Below the pieces are notes generated by a model that searched no databases, was not told the DNA's origin, and was given only the letters and a program-made list of their open reading frames with translations. Positions 12,001 through 21,487 of a stretch of 25,787 nucleotides of DNA are shown here, in pieces. The translations under genes were made by a program, and so were the position numbers. Numbering within the stretch: position 1 is the first letter of the stretch; every line of letters begins with the position of its first letter. Source of the stretch: a virus; IMG/VR virus record IMGVR_UViG_3300042546_000298, positions 1 through 25,787 of that record. The stretch is one strand, 5' to 3'.

Positions 12001-14999
12001 TCAGCAACTGAATGTCCTTTGAACGAATCTACAATAATACCATTTTTAAATCTTGGTAAGTTTGTGGTATCAAGAATAGTCAAATCTTGTTTGTTTACGG
12101 CATCTTGTTCCAACAATGACAATGATGTGTAGTATTCAAGATTATCAACACGCTTTTCAATGTTACCAATGTCTCGCATAGTATAACGGCGATTATTGAT
12201 ATATTGAACTTGAATATCACCTGTGTTTGCAACATACGCCGGACTACGAAGAATGTATAAATTCATTGAATCATCTTTGTCCTTAGGTGGAGTAGGATTC
12301 AATGAAGATTGGCCTTTAACTACTTCAAAAGTTCTATTTTTATTTAAAATTACTTTGTCAATACGAGGTAGATAATAGGAGAAATCTAAAATAATATCTG
12401 AACCATTTTCTGGTATCTTAGGACCAAAAGTTGTAGGGTCAACATCAAATGTTTTAGTTACAGTACCAGAATCTAATGCGTTGGTTGCATTTTTACGAAC
12501 AGGTCTAAAATCCAAACAATCTCTTAAAAAATATTCGGTATTTGTAATTGGTGATTCATATGTTGGAATAGTTGCGTAGTCTGGATAAGAATCTACTGTA
12601 AAGAATCCTGAACCAGATGAAGTATAAAGATTATATCGAACAACTAATGGTCCAACAGGTGGTGCAAAACCAGGTTTTAATTTAATTGAAGCATGGTCAT
12701 AATAAGAATCTCTTTGACCAATATCTAAAGTATATTTGAAAGTAATGTCAGAACCACCAGTATTAGAAACTGCGGCACCATTATAATCTAAAACTTGAAT
12801 TAAATCAACAACATCAGAAACATATAATGTTTGTGCGGTATCCGGTGTTTTGATAATATTATTTGCTTGAATTGTTGTTTGACCAGAACTTGCATAAACA
12901 ATTGCTCCACTTGTGTTTACAACTTCACCACCAGTATTTTGAATTGTGGATGAAGTAGTAACAAATGTTTTTGATTTTGCTGGACTACCTGATGCTAAAG
13001 AATATGTTAATGTTGCAATAATATTTGCAACCATGCTATTCGCATTGGCAATTGTTAACTTTTTGGTCGTTTTGTTTACAGCAGTAATTTTATCGGCAGG
13101 AACAGTTGAACCTACTGGGTATGGAGAAGAACCTGCATTTGTTACAATTACTTGATAATTTTCTGCAATTGAACTTGAAGTGTTTGCAGATGTTAATTCT
13201 TCACCTGAATATGTTGTAAGTGCAGGAGAATCAGCGGCACCAAATGATTGTGCGGAATAAAGTCGTCTGAGAGAATAAACAAAATCTGCAATTGTATCTT
13301 CAGTAATATACTCTTGGCCAAGTTTAAAAATAACTGGTTCAAAACTTGCATCGGTCAAGAAAGTATCATCATATGTTGAGGCTAAATCTTTAGAACGAGA
13401 ATCAATATCACCAGAATTTATTTTTGTTGTGCTGTTAAATGATGCAATACTTTTAACATCATTAAATTCAAAGTCAATTGAAAATTGCGATAGATTATTA
13501 GGTGTCGTAATAAAATTTTCTGCAAGAGTTACTGTTTGTGTTGTACCATTAAATGCAGTAATTAATTTTGGTGATTCACTAGAACCTAAACCAGAAGTAA
13601 TACGAAGTTTTGCACCTGCATAAGCATCAGCAATAACAGAAAATACATTACCTGCAACAGTATTTGCAAGTTGAACAGTATTTACTGTTGCGGCATTTGC
13701 AGTACCTGTAATAGAACCCACACTTACATCGAATAAAAATGTTTTGTAAGTATAAGTTTGTGAATTAGATGTATTTGATGCTGAATCAAATGCAACAGAT
13801 TTTACTCTTGCGGTACCAATTTTAGTATTAGTAATTGAACCAGTAGAAGTTACATTGATATTTGCATTTGAAACGCAATGCAAATCAACTGTGCTTAGAT
13901 TATCAATTGGCCAACTTCCATAATGATTGGTTGTATAAACAAAATTACCATAGTCTGCGGTAACAAATTTGTTTTGAACATTATCTGTTTCTCTTGGTTT
14001 TTCAATAACAACTGTTGACGGAGAAATAGTTTCGTATTCATAACCAAACACATATGCTTTACCTGGTGACAGAATCACATCCATGTTTGCAGTATTAGAT
14101 GCACTTGTATCTAAAGCAAGATTAAATTGCTTTACAGTATAGTTGCCTGATTCATCATATGTTCTTCGAGCAAGAGTATCTTCAAGAACAGAATAAATTG
14201 GAAAAATATAATTTCTTGTTAGAGAACCTTCTTCAACACGGGACAATTCAATAAATTGTGTGGTGTCAGTAGAAGAAAGTGAGCGTGAAGATAAGATTAA
14301 ATCAATTTTAAATCGGTCTGAACCTGGTGCTTGATAGTTAGACGCATCTTGTGCTGGGTCTAATAATGATGTGTCCGCTGAAGAAGTAATAATAGATTCT
14401 GTTATTTCAAAACCAATTCTTGCATTTGCGGTATTATTATTGTATTTTGATGTTGCTATAGTTTGTGAATCATTCTTAATAAAGAAACCATCATAGAAAA
14501 AAACACCTTCTGTCACAGAAAATGTTTGACCTGTTCCTACGCCAGTTGTATTTGCAAAAACAGGTGAAATTTCGTTTGTTTTAATAATTTCATCAGATGT
14601 AAAAGCTTCACCATAAACTTGCTTAACCATCAATGTGATTGGGTCACCACCTTCAATAGCTTCATATACCTTAATAACTTCGGCACGCTTCGATTCGTCA
14701 TTGGAAAGAATGGTTGTTCCAATAAAATTGTTTGCAACAATTTCGGTTGAAACATAAGTTGGACTTAAATTAATATAAGTCGCATCTTGTAAGAATGTTT
14801 GGCCTCCAGTAACAACAGAACCATTTTTGAAAACATGGTTTCCAAATCTTTCTGATTGTTTTTGGAGAATAGTTTGAAGTTGTGTTAATTCTCTAGCTTG
14901 AACCGCATAGCCAGGCTTAAACAACATTCTGAGGAATTTTTTATCCTCATCATAATCATCGTAATATGGGTTTACATTAAAATTAGTTTCAAGAGCCAT
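9042..14999 (-). CDS. giant DUF4815-type virion protein (baseplate periphery)
   Basis: 1985 residues, the largest gene in the window. The N-terminus (YYDDYDEDKKFLRMLFKPG, then AVQARELTQLQTILQKQSER and FGNHVFKNG) is the pattern I associate with DUF4815 proteins of T4-like cyanophages. Internal modules include two related beta segments at about 453-507 and 1343-1385 (KGAGQQATISSY, then WATTPDATSFYSIG) and a Thr-rich stretch near 1150. Residues about 1765-1842 form a pair of GxGYT modules (GTGYTGNTGVTITGGGGSGG and GSGYTSSPTITIAEP). There is no signal peptide or membrane segment. It follows gp8 directly, where T4 has gp9-gp10-gp11, and I recognise none of those here, so it may fill the peripheral baseplate and fibre-socket role; that is inference from order and size. 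AAAGGA precedes the ATG at about 12 bases. Confidence 0.85.
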   Translation of the reverse strand: MALETNFNVNPYYDDYDEDKKFLRMLFKPGYAVQARELTQLQTILQKQSERFGNHVFKNGSVVTGGQTFLQDATYINLSPTYVSTEIVANNFIGTTILSNDESKRAEVIKVYEAIEGGDPITLMVKQVYGEAFTSDEIIKTNEISPVFANTTGVGTGQTFSVTEGVFFYDGFFIKNDSQTIATSKYNNNTANARIGFEITESIITSSADTSLLDPAQDASNYQAPGSDRFKIDLILSSRSLSSTDTTQFIELSRVEEGSLTRNYIFPIYSVLEDTLARRTYDESGNYTVKQFNLALDTSASNTANMDVILSPGKAYVFGYEYETISPSTVVIEKPRETDNVQNKFVTADYGNFVYTTNHYGSWPIDNLSTVDLHCVSNANINVTSTGSITNTKIGTARVKSVAFDSASNTSNSQTYTYKTFLFDVSVGSITGTANAATVNTVQLANTVAGNVFSVIADAYAGAKLRITSGLGSSESPKLITAFNGTTQTVTLAENFITTPNNLSQFSIDFEFNDVKSIASFNSTTKINSGDIDSRSKDLASTYDDTFLTDASFEPVIFKLGQEYITEDTIADFVYSLRRLYSAQSFGAADSPALTTYSGEELTSANTSSSIAENYQVIVTNAGSSPYPVGSTVPADKITAVNKTTKKLTIANANSMVANIIATLTYSLASGSPAKSKTFVTTSSTIQNTGGEVVNTSGAIVYASSGQTTIQANNIIKTPDTAQTLYVSDVVDLIQVLDYNGAAVSNTGGSDITFKYTLDIGQRDSYYDHASIKLKPGFAPPVGPLVVRYNLYTSSGSGFFTVDSYPDYATIPTYESPITNTEYFLRDCLDFRPVRKNATNALDSGTVTKTFDVDPTTFGPKIPENGSDIILDFSYYLPRIDKVILNKNRTFEVVKGQSSLNPTPPKDKDDSMNLYILRSPAYVANTGDIQVQYINNRRYTMRDIGNIEKRVDNLEYYTSLSLLEQDAVNKQDLTILDTTNLPRFKNGIIVDSFKGHSVADVTSAEYKASIDPKRKELRPSFNVSSYMFTFDAANSGSYLQTGSFVTVAASNTAFVEQPLSSKTMNINPFNVVNYLGKIQLNPPSDIWVDTSKKPDVLVNIGGDKDAWDLILQATNSSAFTYEWSNWETIWSGTTQSTQFIGDGGFVRPNFNRTTTTTSTAQTRSGILSQVAPQTITQSIGDRVVDVSVIPYMREKSIAFSASDFKPDTILYPFFDGTAVEKYVARANKFVLASNNLSYNVKLTEAETLSIVNGSARTNATCIGVKTSNNSIFVLNFGLTPNTAKLGTGLTLVGSKTGTSVAITSFEHYSGRVNTATSSTITLAPEVSGASNETFYGNTSNSNIISIISGKGAGQQATISSYNAATRIATISSSWATTPDATSFYSIGRLTTTRAGDVAGVFNVPSGVFRVGEKLFRLIDSSTGDIPSSTTNGDASFFAQGLLQTTENTIVSTIQPTIQRTSVNDSRVTTTTSVNDVPVSGWWDPLAQTFLISPGQYPQGIFIERLRVCFKTKDDTVPVTLQLRPTVNGYPSSTVIYPYGSVTLTPDKVKVTDSPSLTDPNKYTDFVFDSPVYMLPGEHSFVLLSNCNKYEAYVAEVGKLDLVSGVQISEQPYGGSFFQSQNGSTWTADQNLDIMFGIYKKVFSTTPATAQFLVQAPNGNTAYDVVHAITSEITMANTTINYSFLSERATVGGITGFKNINSKEDYIMDDGDGRRVLNSSTGNTTFIFKAAISTRNPDITPVIDITRFGGIFIENIINNLPLSNSDFVITTLGTGYTGNTGVTITGGGGSGGNAYAVANITTGNITSIVVDVPGSGYTSSPTITIAEPPVTGGNTTAVAIFNGEDKKSGGNSNVRYITRRVTLADGFDSGDLRVYLTAYKPSGSNIYVYYKILSGSDADIFDDKSYQLMTQLGNPNFASTSRTDFRELAFAPGVSDTANNIVSYTSGSTAFNSFKTFAIKVVMASNETIDVPKVRDLRAIALPSGA

Positions 15000-15014
15000 G
15001 AACTATTTTTTCCT

Positions 15015-16607
15015 TTAAAATCTTACAACAAACTTGAGATTTTCAGCTTGTCCGTCTGTTCTTTCTGTTTTTACTATATTCTCTACATGCATTACATCAC
15101 CAGTATAAGGTTGGAACTCTGGATTCTTTTGCGAAATAACTCGTCTGCCTGATGGATTTGTGTTTGCTCCAATCAATGGTGCACCTACTTGAGCAGAACC
15201 TCTAACTTTAGTAAGTCTAACAACATTTGATGTAAAATCATTTATATAGCCACTAAAACTTGTTGAGTTTATTGATGCACCTTGATAAACAAACTCATTT
15301 AAATTATAAGCCGTACCTGCAACAATCGTTAAATCTGTTGTTTGCGAGATAACACTATTTGCTACCGCCGTATTTGCTTGAATTGTTGCTCCATATTTAT
15401 ATGGGTCTCTTAGCAGGCCATACTGACGGAAGGTTGTATTTGCAGAAATTAAACCGCCTTCAGTAGAATCAATTTCACCAATTTTCATGGCAACCATAAC
15501 ATTTGATGCACCTAACTGTTTTGCAGAGTTGAATCCATGGCCAAACTTTGGCGGCAATACTGCTCTAGCAGTAGCACCAGTTCCTGTTCCAAAGATACGC
15601 ACATTTGTATAAGTGTAATCTCTACCTCTTGTGGTAACTGTTATTTTTTGAATTGAATTTCCGCTTAATCTTGGTAGACTTAGTACCGTAGTTCCATCAC
15701 CTTCAACATAAACCCTTGTCGTTAAAGCAAGTGCATTTGCAGTATTTGAACCACCACCATTTGCAGTCGCACCTGTTGAAAGTGTGATTTTTAAATTTAC
15801 AGAATCGACAGAAGCCACATAGTAAGAACCACCAAGGCCTGTTCCTGCAATTGACATATTTGAAGTATTTTTTAAAGCTGCCGATAAATTAGGAGAAACC
15901 GTATCATCGGTACTCAAAACTGTTAAAATTGTGCAACCTGTTTGAAATGCAGAAACAATAACATTACTGTGAGTGTATCCTGTACCACCATTAGTAACTA
16001 CAATTTTTGATAATTCACCATCAACTGCAATATTGGCAGATGTAGAATAATCTAATTTTGAAGTAGATGTTGGTGCAGGAATCCAGTTTGTAGTTAAAAA
16101 ACGATTAGATGCACGAACATTATACAAATATTTCCAAAGATAACCATCTGAAGTTTCGATAACTCCATTGGCGGCTAAATTTTGACCTGATGGTTCTACG
16201 GTAGAATTTGACGAAACATTATTGCACAAGCAAAGATAAACATTTTTATCTGTGTTCACCACATACATTGGTTTTAAATTTTGACTTGTATTTGTTGACA
16301 ATAATGATGACAATTCAATTGTATCATCATACTGACGATATTTTGTGTTACTTGTCCAATCAATTTTTGGAACAACTAATTCAACATCATTACCTGTAAC
16401 TCTTTTTGCGGCATACATGTTATCCCAAACACTTTTTTCATCTTTTACGGTGTCTGAAATAGAATCAGGCACATCATCATTTGTCCAAGGAATATGATTG
16501 CCAATAAACACATAACCAAGTGTAGCTGGTTCTGGTTCGTAGAATGATTCTTTAAATTGTTCTGCGTTATTAAACGCAAGTTTTTTAGATGTGTATGAAG
16601 TCGCCAT
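15015..16607 (-). CDS. gp8: gp8-like baseplate wedge protein
   Basis: 530 residues, longer than T4 gp8 (334). Points shared with T4 gp8 run in order: an early FIGNHIPWTND segment (34-44, T4 has FGRSEPWSS), VWDNMYAAKRV (60-70), VVPKIDW (78-84, T4 VIPRRDW), ETSDGYLWKYLYNV (151-164, T4 EPGDGYVWEYLFEI), FRQYGLLRDP (393-402, T4 FRQISIITNP) and GDVMHVEN at 503-510 close to the end (T4 GEMIYMEN). gp8 is a dimeric wedge protein that links gp7 and gp6 and holds the outer baseplate. The extra length lies mainly at 195-350, which contains two GxGYT-type beta modules (NGGTGYTHSN, TRGRDYTYTN). The next gene starts 15 bases after its stop. Confidence 0.95.
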   Translation of the reverse strand: MATSYTSKKLAFNNAEQFKESFYEPEPATLGYVFIGNHIPWTNDDVPDSISDTVKDEKSVWDNMYAAKRVTGNDVELVVPKIDWTSNTKYRQYDDTIELSSLLSTNTSQNLKPMYVVNTDKNVYLCLCNNVSSNSTVEPSGQNLAANGVIETSDGYLWKYLYNVRASNRFLTTNWIPAPTSTSKLDYSTSANIAVDGELSKIVVTNGGTGYTHSNVIVSAFQTGCTILTVLSTDDTVSPNLSAALKNTSNMSIAGTGLGGSYYVASVDSVNLKITLSTGATANGGGSNTANALALTTRVYVEGDGTTVLSLPRLSGNSIQKITVTTRGRDYTYTNVRIFGTGTGATARAVLPPKFGHGFNSAKQLGASNVMVAMKIGEIDSTEGGLISANTTFRQYGLLRDPYKYGATIQANTAVANSVISQTTDLTIVAGTAYNLNEFVYQGASINSTSFSGYINDFTSNVVRLTKVRGSAQVGAPLIGANTNPSGRRVISQKNPEFQPYTGDVMHVENIVKTERTDGQAENLKFVVRF

Positions 16608-16625
16608 ATTCTTTATTTATTTTGA

Positions 16626-18854
16626 TTACCAAGCGTCAGTCGAGGCAATTCTACTCCAGATATTTGTCGTTCCATCATATGCGGTTGTGCAATAATAGAA
16701 GTAATTGTTCGCAAGATATACCATACCTTTTGTATCACCACCAGCACCTTTATTATTTGCAGGCGCAGAAGAAACAATAATCAATGAATTAGCACGAACA
16801 TAAGCGGTATTTTGAATTGTGCTATCTGGGAATGTTAATGTACCATCATCACCAAATGTCCATTGTTTTGATGTTCCTCCAGTATTGGCCCTAATTTGAA
16901 TACTTGTATAAGCGTATAAATCAGCAGATACCGCACCCATAAACAATGCAGTAGAATCATCGCTAGTGGTTGTTAGATATGCGGAGTTGGCTCCGTAAGT
17001 ATTAAAATCTAGTTTAGAGTTTCCTAATCCATTAATAATGGTGCGAGTATTTGCGTTATTTGCAGTATTAAATGCAGATTGAGCTAAAACATTTGCGGAG
17101 TTGGCTTTATCAAAAGCCGCATTTGCAAGATTGTCGTAGTTGATTGCAATCGCAGCCGTTGCAAGTGCGATATTTGCAGTATCATATGCGGAATTGGCGT
17201 GAGAAGATACACTATAAACTAATGTATTTGCGATATTTGCGAGATTGAAAGCACCATTAGCATGTGCAAAGTTAACCGCAGAGTTCGTATTAGCAGCATT
17301 AAATGCAACTTGTGCTAAAACATTTGCGGCGTTTGCTTTACTAAATGCTGCATCAGCAGTAACATTTACGGTGTTTGCCCACGCATAAGAAGCATCTGCT
17401 TTTATATTGACAGTATTGGCAAAAGCATATGCAGAAGTAGTGATGGTGGCAACTGTATTCGAAGAATTAAATGCGGCTTGTGCCAAAACATTTGCAACAT
17501 TGGCTTTATCAAAAGCACCTTGAGCCAACGCACTAATAGAGTTTGCAAAATCAAAAGAACCATTAGCGTGATTGTATGCAGCTAAAGCAATTGTTTCTGC
17601 CGTATTTGATTTATTAAACGAAAGTGCAGCAGTTGTGAGTGCAGTATTTGCTTGATTAAACGCACCATTAGCGTGATTATAACCCGCATTTGCAGTATTT
17701 GATGCATTAGTGATAAACTGATTGTTTAATGAAATTGAAATTGTGTTTGCAAAATTATAAGCATTTTGTGCTAAAACATTAGCAGCATTGGCTTTAGTAA
17801 AGGCAGTATCAGCAGTAATATTTACGGTGTTTGCGAAAGCAAAAACCGAATCTACTTTGACATTTACCGTATTTGCAAAACTATGTGCATCATTGGCTTT
17901 TGTAAATGCCGCATCTGTTTTAATATTTACAGTATTACTAAATGCAAATGCAGCTTCTGCTGTAATGTTGGCAGTATTTGCTTTTGCGAAGGATGCTTCA
18001 CCAGTTGCATTAGCAGTATTGGCGGCGTTAAATCCTGCTTGAGCAAGAACATTAGCGGCATTAGCTTGTGCAAATCCTGCAACAGAAGTTGCATTAACTG
18101 TGTTTGCAAATGCATATGCAGAATCAACTTTTACATTAATTGTATTTGCAAATGCGTAAGATGCTTCAGCCGTTATATTTGCGGTGTTTGCTTGGTTGTA
18201 GGCACCTTGAACAACACCCGCATTAGCAGTATTAGCGGCATCAAATGCAGCTTGTGCTAAAACATTAGCGGCATTGGCTTTTGTATAAGCCGCCTCAGCA
18301 GTTATATTGACTGTATTCGAAAAAGAGAAGGCAGCATCTGTTTTAATATTGATTGTATTTGCAAACGCATACGCAGAATCGACTTTAATATTTACGGTAT
18401 TACTAAATGCGTATGCTGAATCAACTTTAATGTTGATGATATTGGCAAAAGCATATCCAGAATCTACTTTGATATTGGCAATATTTGCAAATGCATAAGC
18501 GGAATCTGCAATTATATTTGCAGTATTTGCTCGTGAAAATGCAGCTTCAGCGGTGGTGTTTGCAGTATTTGCTTTTGCAAATCCGGCGCTCGCATCTGCC
18601 TGTGCGGTATTAGCAGCATTAAATCCTGCTTGTGCTAAAATGTTTGCAGAATTTGCTTTTCCATACGCAAGATTAGCAGTCGCAAACGCAACAGGTGCCA
18701 CATTATCAATTGCAAAGTCTAAGTTTGCAAGACTAAGTTGTTTGGTGGTAAAAGTACCACTACTTTTATCAACGACCACAAATACCGTATTCAGCGTATT
18801 TGAATCGGGCGTTGTTAGTTCTGTTAAATCGGTTATTCTAATTGTCGTTGACAT
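16626..18854 (-). CDS. long repeat-shaft fibre protein between gp7 position and gp8
   Basis: A 742-residue protein in three parts. Residues 1-60 are a head (IRITDLTELTTPDSNTLNTV), typical of virion attachment domains in this phage group. Residues about 63-603 are a shaft of 14-residue repeats with consensus AYAFANTVNIKVDS; variants are AFTKANAANVLAQA and GFNAANTANATGEA. A 7-residue half unit at 316-322 and a 15-residue unit at 203-217 break the pattern. A 14-residue period is two heptads, so a trimeric coiled-coil-like rod is the simplest reading. Residues about 605-742 are a non-repeat C-terminal domain with QWTFGDDGTLTFPDSTIQ and a Cys in FYYCTTAYDG, similar to terminal domains of cyanophage fibres. 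AGGAA precedes the start by 5 bases. It is probably a short tail fibre or a spacer/whisker of the baseplate. Confidence 0.8.
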   Translation of the reverse strand: MSTTIRITDLTELTTPDSNTLNTVFVVVDKSSGTFTTKQLSLANLDFAIDNVAPVAFATANLAYGKANSANILAQAGFNAANTAQADASAGFAKANTANTTAEAAFSRANTANIIADSAYAFANIANIKVDSGYAFANIINIKVDSAYAFSNTVNIKVDSAYAFANTINIKTDAAFSFSNTVNITAEAAYTKANAANVLAQAAFDAANTANAGVVQGAYNQANTANITAEASYAFANTINVKVDSAYAFANTVNATSVAGFAQANAANVLAQAGFNAANTANATGEASFAKANTANITAEAAFAFSNTVNIKTDAAFTKANDAHSFANTVNVKVDSVFAFANTVNITADTAFTKANAANVLAQNAYNFANTISISLNNQFITNASNTANAGYNHANGAFNQANTALTTAALSFNKSNTAETIALAAYNHANGSFDFANSISALAQGAFDKANVANVLAQAAFNSSNTVATITTSAYAFANTVNIKADASYAWANTVNVTADAAFSKANAANVLAQVAFNAANTNSAVNFAHANGAFNLANIANTLVYSVSSHANSAYDTANIALATAAIAINYDNLANAAFDKANSANVLAQSAFNTANNANTRTIINGLGNSKLDFNTYGANSAYLTTTSDDSTALFMGAVSADLYAYTSIQIRANTGGTSKQWTFGDDGTLTFPDSTIQNTAYVRANSLIIVSSAPANNKGAGGDTKGMVYLANNYFYYCTTAYDGTTNIWSRIASTDAW
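17046..18668 (-). repeat. Degenerate 42-base tandem repeat in the fibre gene
   Basis: About 38 degenerate units of 42 bases encode the 14-residue shaft repeats. The plus strand shows recurring GCAGTATTTGC/GCAAAAGC-type words at that spacing. Third positions vary between units, so this is an old or drifting array rather than a fresh duplication. Unit number is a likely source of length change between related phages. Confidence 0.85.
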
Positions 18855-18862
18855 TTTTATTC

Positions 18863-21487
18863 CTATGTTTCTACTGAAAGAATCAAATCATTTTCAGCAA
18901 TAATCTCGTCTAGTGTTACTTCTGTTGCAACCGCATCGTAATCAACATTCAATACCACCAATTCTTCATTATTTGCAGTTATTGTAAAGGCACTATTTAC
19001 AGTCAGTAATGTATCGCTAATGATTGAATTCACCATGCGAATCTCTGAGTTTACGGCAATCCATGTGTTTGCGCCAATAAAATCAAGATTGGCTGCCTTA
19101 GTAAATTTAGTACCTGTTCCAACAACAAAAATGGTGCTGTTAACATTAACAGTACCAGAAAGTGTTCGTATATTTTTAGGCACCGTTAATGTGCTCATTG
19201 TCACATTATTGGCATCTAATTCATTTAGTTTATTTAGCTCTGCATAGGATTTAAATCCAGCAGGATGTAAGAGTTCTTTAAAGATTTTTTTGTATCGTGC
19301 AAATTCAATTTCAGACGATAACAAGTAAGAATAGTTAATGTAATAGTCACGACCTTGTAATTTTCTGTCAGAAGATGAGAGAATTGAGTCTGAAGAAGTC
19401 CATCTTCCGGCCAATTCTTGCAATGTTGGACTGAGTGTTGCATTTGCTTGAGCCGTTCCATCTCCAATTGAAGTCAAAACAATTTGAGGTGTGGTACGAA
19501 TACCTTTACCTGGATCAAGAATTGTGATTTCTTGGATTTCACCAGCACGACCAGTACCACGGGGAAATAGATTTTCTCCATTACCCATAATTGTCGTAAC
19601 GGCTATGTTCGCACTTATTCCAAGTGTAGAACTTACAGTAATTGTTGGAAGTTTGTCGTTAGTGTATCCTTGACCACCTATCAAATATCTTCCCAAATGT
19701 CTAACTGGTCTATTTGTTAGAATTGAACCGAAGCTTGTATTTACATTAAGTGAAGTATTTGAAGCAATTGATACCACAGTTCTTGTATTAGAACCAATCA
19801 TAATTTTATCGCCAACAATTAGTTCTGTTTCAAACAATGTTCCATAACCTTGAACCATTACATTACTTGCAGATGTTACACTTGCGTTTCCAGTGATTTT
19901 TGCAGGAACAAATTTTACTTCTGTAATTGTTCCTAATGCAGAAACATTTGTAACCTCGGCCGCAGCACCAAGTCCAAAACTCATTGGTTTGTTGGTAAAA
20001 ACAAGTTCATCACCAACTGCGTAATCTATGCCTCCGTCAGTAATTATTAGTTTACCTAAAGAACCAAAAGTATCTATTTTTACGATTGTGTTGGTGGTTG
20101 TATTTGCAATTGGAACAATGTCAACAATCGCTGGGTCTGCATTTAGTGTTGGTGTTGTTGTTACTGCTAATTCAGAAATAAGAACTCGAACATTACTAAT
20201 TTCACCAATAGTAGAATATGAAATGTTTGATAATGCTTGAGAAATAACAGTATTTACATTTGCAACTGTACCGCCAGATAATCCAAAATTTAAATTTAAG
20301 ATTACATTGTTGGCGGGGTCAATATCTGAAATTACATCTGAAAAAATAGTATAACTATTTGGTGTATTAGTACCTGTTGTATTAATTGCACCTACGGCAA
20401 AAAATAATTCGGCTTCAGGAACACCTACTGCACGAACATTGGCCGCAACTTGAAATCCTGCACCACCATCACGAATTATTACTTGATTAATTTTACCACT
20501 AAATGTTTTAGAGATAAACGCTTTTGGTTCTCTCTCAAAAGTAGGAACAATAATACTAACTGGATCACCAACATTATAGTTTGCACCACCATCAAGAACA
20601 GTAATTGTTAATAATGAAGAAAATGCTCTTGCACGAAGATGTATTAATGTATCGTCATTTGCGACAATATCAAATAAAATTGTTTCACCAATTGTAAAAT
20701 CACTAACAACAGTTTTTGAATTTACATAAAATGCAGTAATTTGTTCATTGTTTATAGTTTCAATCTCTACTTCTTCAATTAATGCAGTTGCACCAGAAAT
20801 TAAACCAGTTATTTTTCTATTTTTAAATATTTCTATATTGATGTTACGATAAAATACTTCAATCTCTGAATTGTTTGCAGGTGCAGTATAAAAATAAAGT
20901 TTGTTTATTTCTTTACGAACAAAATAATTAGATGCTGCTATTAAAGAACCATTCACATAAACTGTAATGGTTGTATCTAATGCCGAGTTAAAAGGAACAA
21001 GATTGAATTCTTTTTTAGTTCCATTTCCAGTATAGAAACTTGAAATGTCTTGAGTTACCTTAATAACCTCATCTCTTTTCCATTTACCATCAGATGCTCT
21101 TAGAACATCATTTTTAGGATACTTAACTTCAAGTTCTTGTCCAAATAACATTCTGAACAATAACTTAAACGAGTTCTCAGAACCTTTTGCTAAGTAAAGA
21201 GGTAAAACATTTTTAATTAAAAACGCTTTATCAACCTCAACATCTTTAGATACTAATGAGGCATATGTTGCAAAAAACTGTTCTTCAAAATCATCAATTG
21301 AATCGTCAACATCAGATAGATTTCGAAGGTCTTTGGCTCTTTGAGTTAAATCATTGAGTTGAGTACCTTGTTTAGTTTCAAGATATTCGTAATATGCTTC
21401 TAAAAAAGAAATGAATAACGGATACTCTTCCCGAATAAATTCAGGAACTTGGCGATTAACAAGTAAAGAAGTTTTTAAATCAGACAT
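18863..21487 (-). CDS. large baseplate wedge protein in the gp7 position
   Basis: This protein has 874 residues. The N-terminal helical region (VPEFIREEYPLFISFLEAYY at 14-33; KNVLPLYLAKGSENSFKLLF near 92-111) is widespread at this position in T4-like marine phages. The middle holds several GGxxY/F beta modules (GGANYNVGD at 300, GGAGFQV at 341, GGIDYAVGD at 485, GGQGYTND at 604). Two similar modules of the type G-x-V-x-V-(x)n-G-x-G-T-x-F lie at about 533-587 and 776-845. A conserved helical motif, SSEIEFARYKKIFKELLHPA, lies at 724-743. By gene order it should be the wedge core component, equivalent to T4 gp7 (1032 residues), but I see no direct similarity to gp7, so no symbol is given. It has no Shine-Dalgarno sequence; the start overlaps the gp6 stop. 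Confidence 0.8.
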   Translation of the reverse strand: MSDLKTSLLVNRQVPEFIREEYPLFISFLEAYYEYLETKQGTQLNDLTQRAKDLRNLSDVDDSIDDFEEQFFATYASLVSKDVEVDKAFLIKNVLPLYLAKGSENSFKLLFRMLFGQELEVKYPKNDVLRASDGKWKRDEVIKVTQDISSFYTGNGTKKEFNLVPFNSALDTTITVYVNGSLIAASNYFVRKEINKLYFYTAPANNSEIEVFYRNINIEIFKNRKITGLISGATALIEEVEIETINNEQITAFYVNSKTVVSDFTIGETILFDIVANDDTLIHLRARAFSSLLTITVLDGGANYNVGDPVSIIVPTFEREPKAFISKTFSGKINQVIIRDGGAGFQVAANVRAVGVPEAELFFAVGAINTTGTNTPNSYTIFSDVISDIDPANNVILNLNFGLSGGTVANVNTVISQALSNISYSTIGEISNVRVLISELAVTTTPTLNADPAIVDIVPIANTTTNTIVKIDTFGSLGKLIITDGGIDYAVGDELVFTNKPMSFGLGAAAEVTNVSALGTITEVKFVPAKITGNASVTSASNVMVQGYGTLFETELIVGDKIMIGSNTRTVVSIASNTSLNVNTSFGSILTNRPVRHLGRYLIGGQGYTNDKLPTITVSSTLGISANIAVTTIMGNGENLFPRGTGRAGEIQEITILDPGKGIRTTPQIVLTSIGDGTAQANATLSPTLQELAGRWTSSDSILSSSDRKLQGRDYYINYSYLLSSEIEFARYKKIFKELLHPAGFKSYAELNKLNELDANNVTMSTLTVPKNIRTLSGTVNVNSTIFVVGTGTKFTKAANLDFIGANTWIAVNSEIRMVNSIISDTLLTVNSAFTITANNEELVVLNVDYDAVATEVTLDEIIAENDLILSVET

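Noticed and set aside
16614-16620. ATAAATA directly before the gp8 ATG
   Set aside because: Same geometry problem: transcription would begin downstream of the start codon.
17046-18668. CRISPR-like array in the 42-base repeats
   Set aside because: The repeats are in frame, degenerate, without spacers, and encode a regular 14-residue protein pattern.
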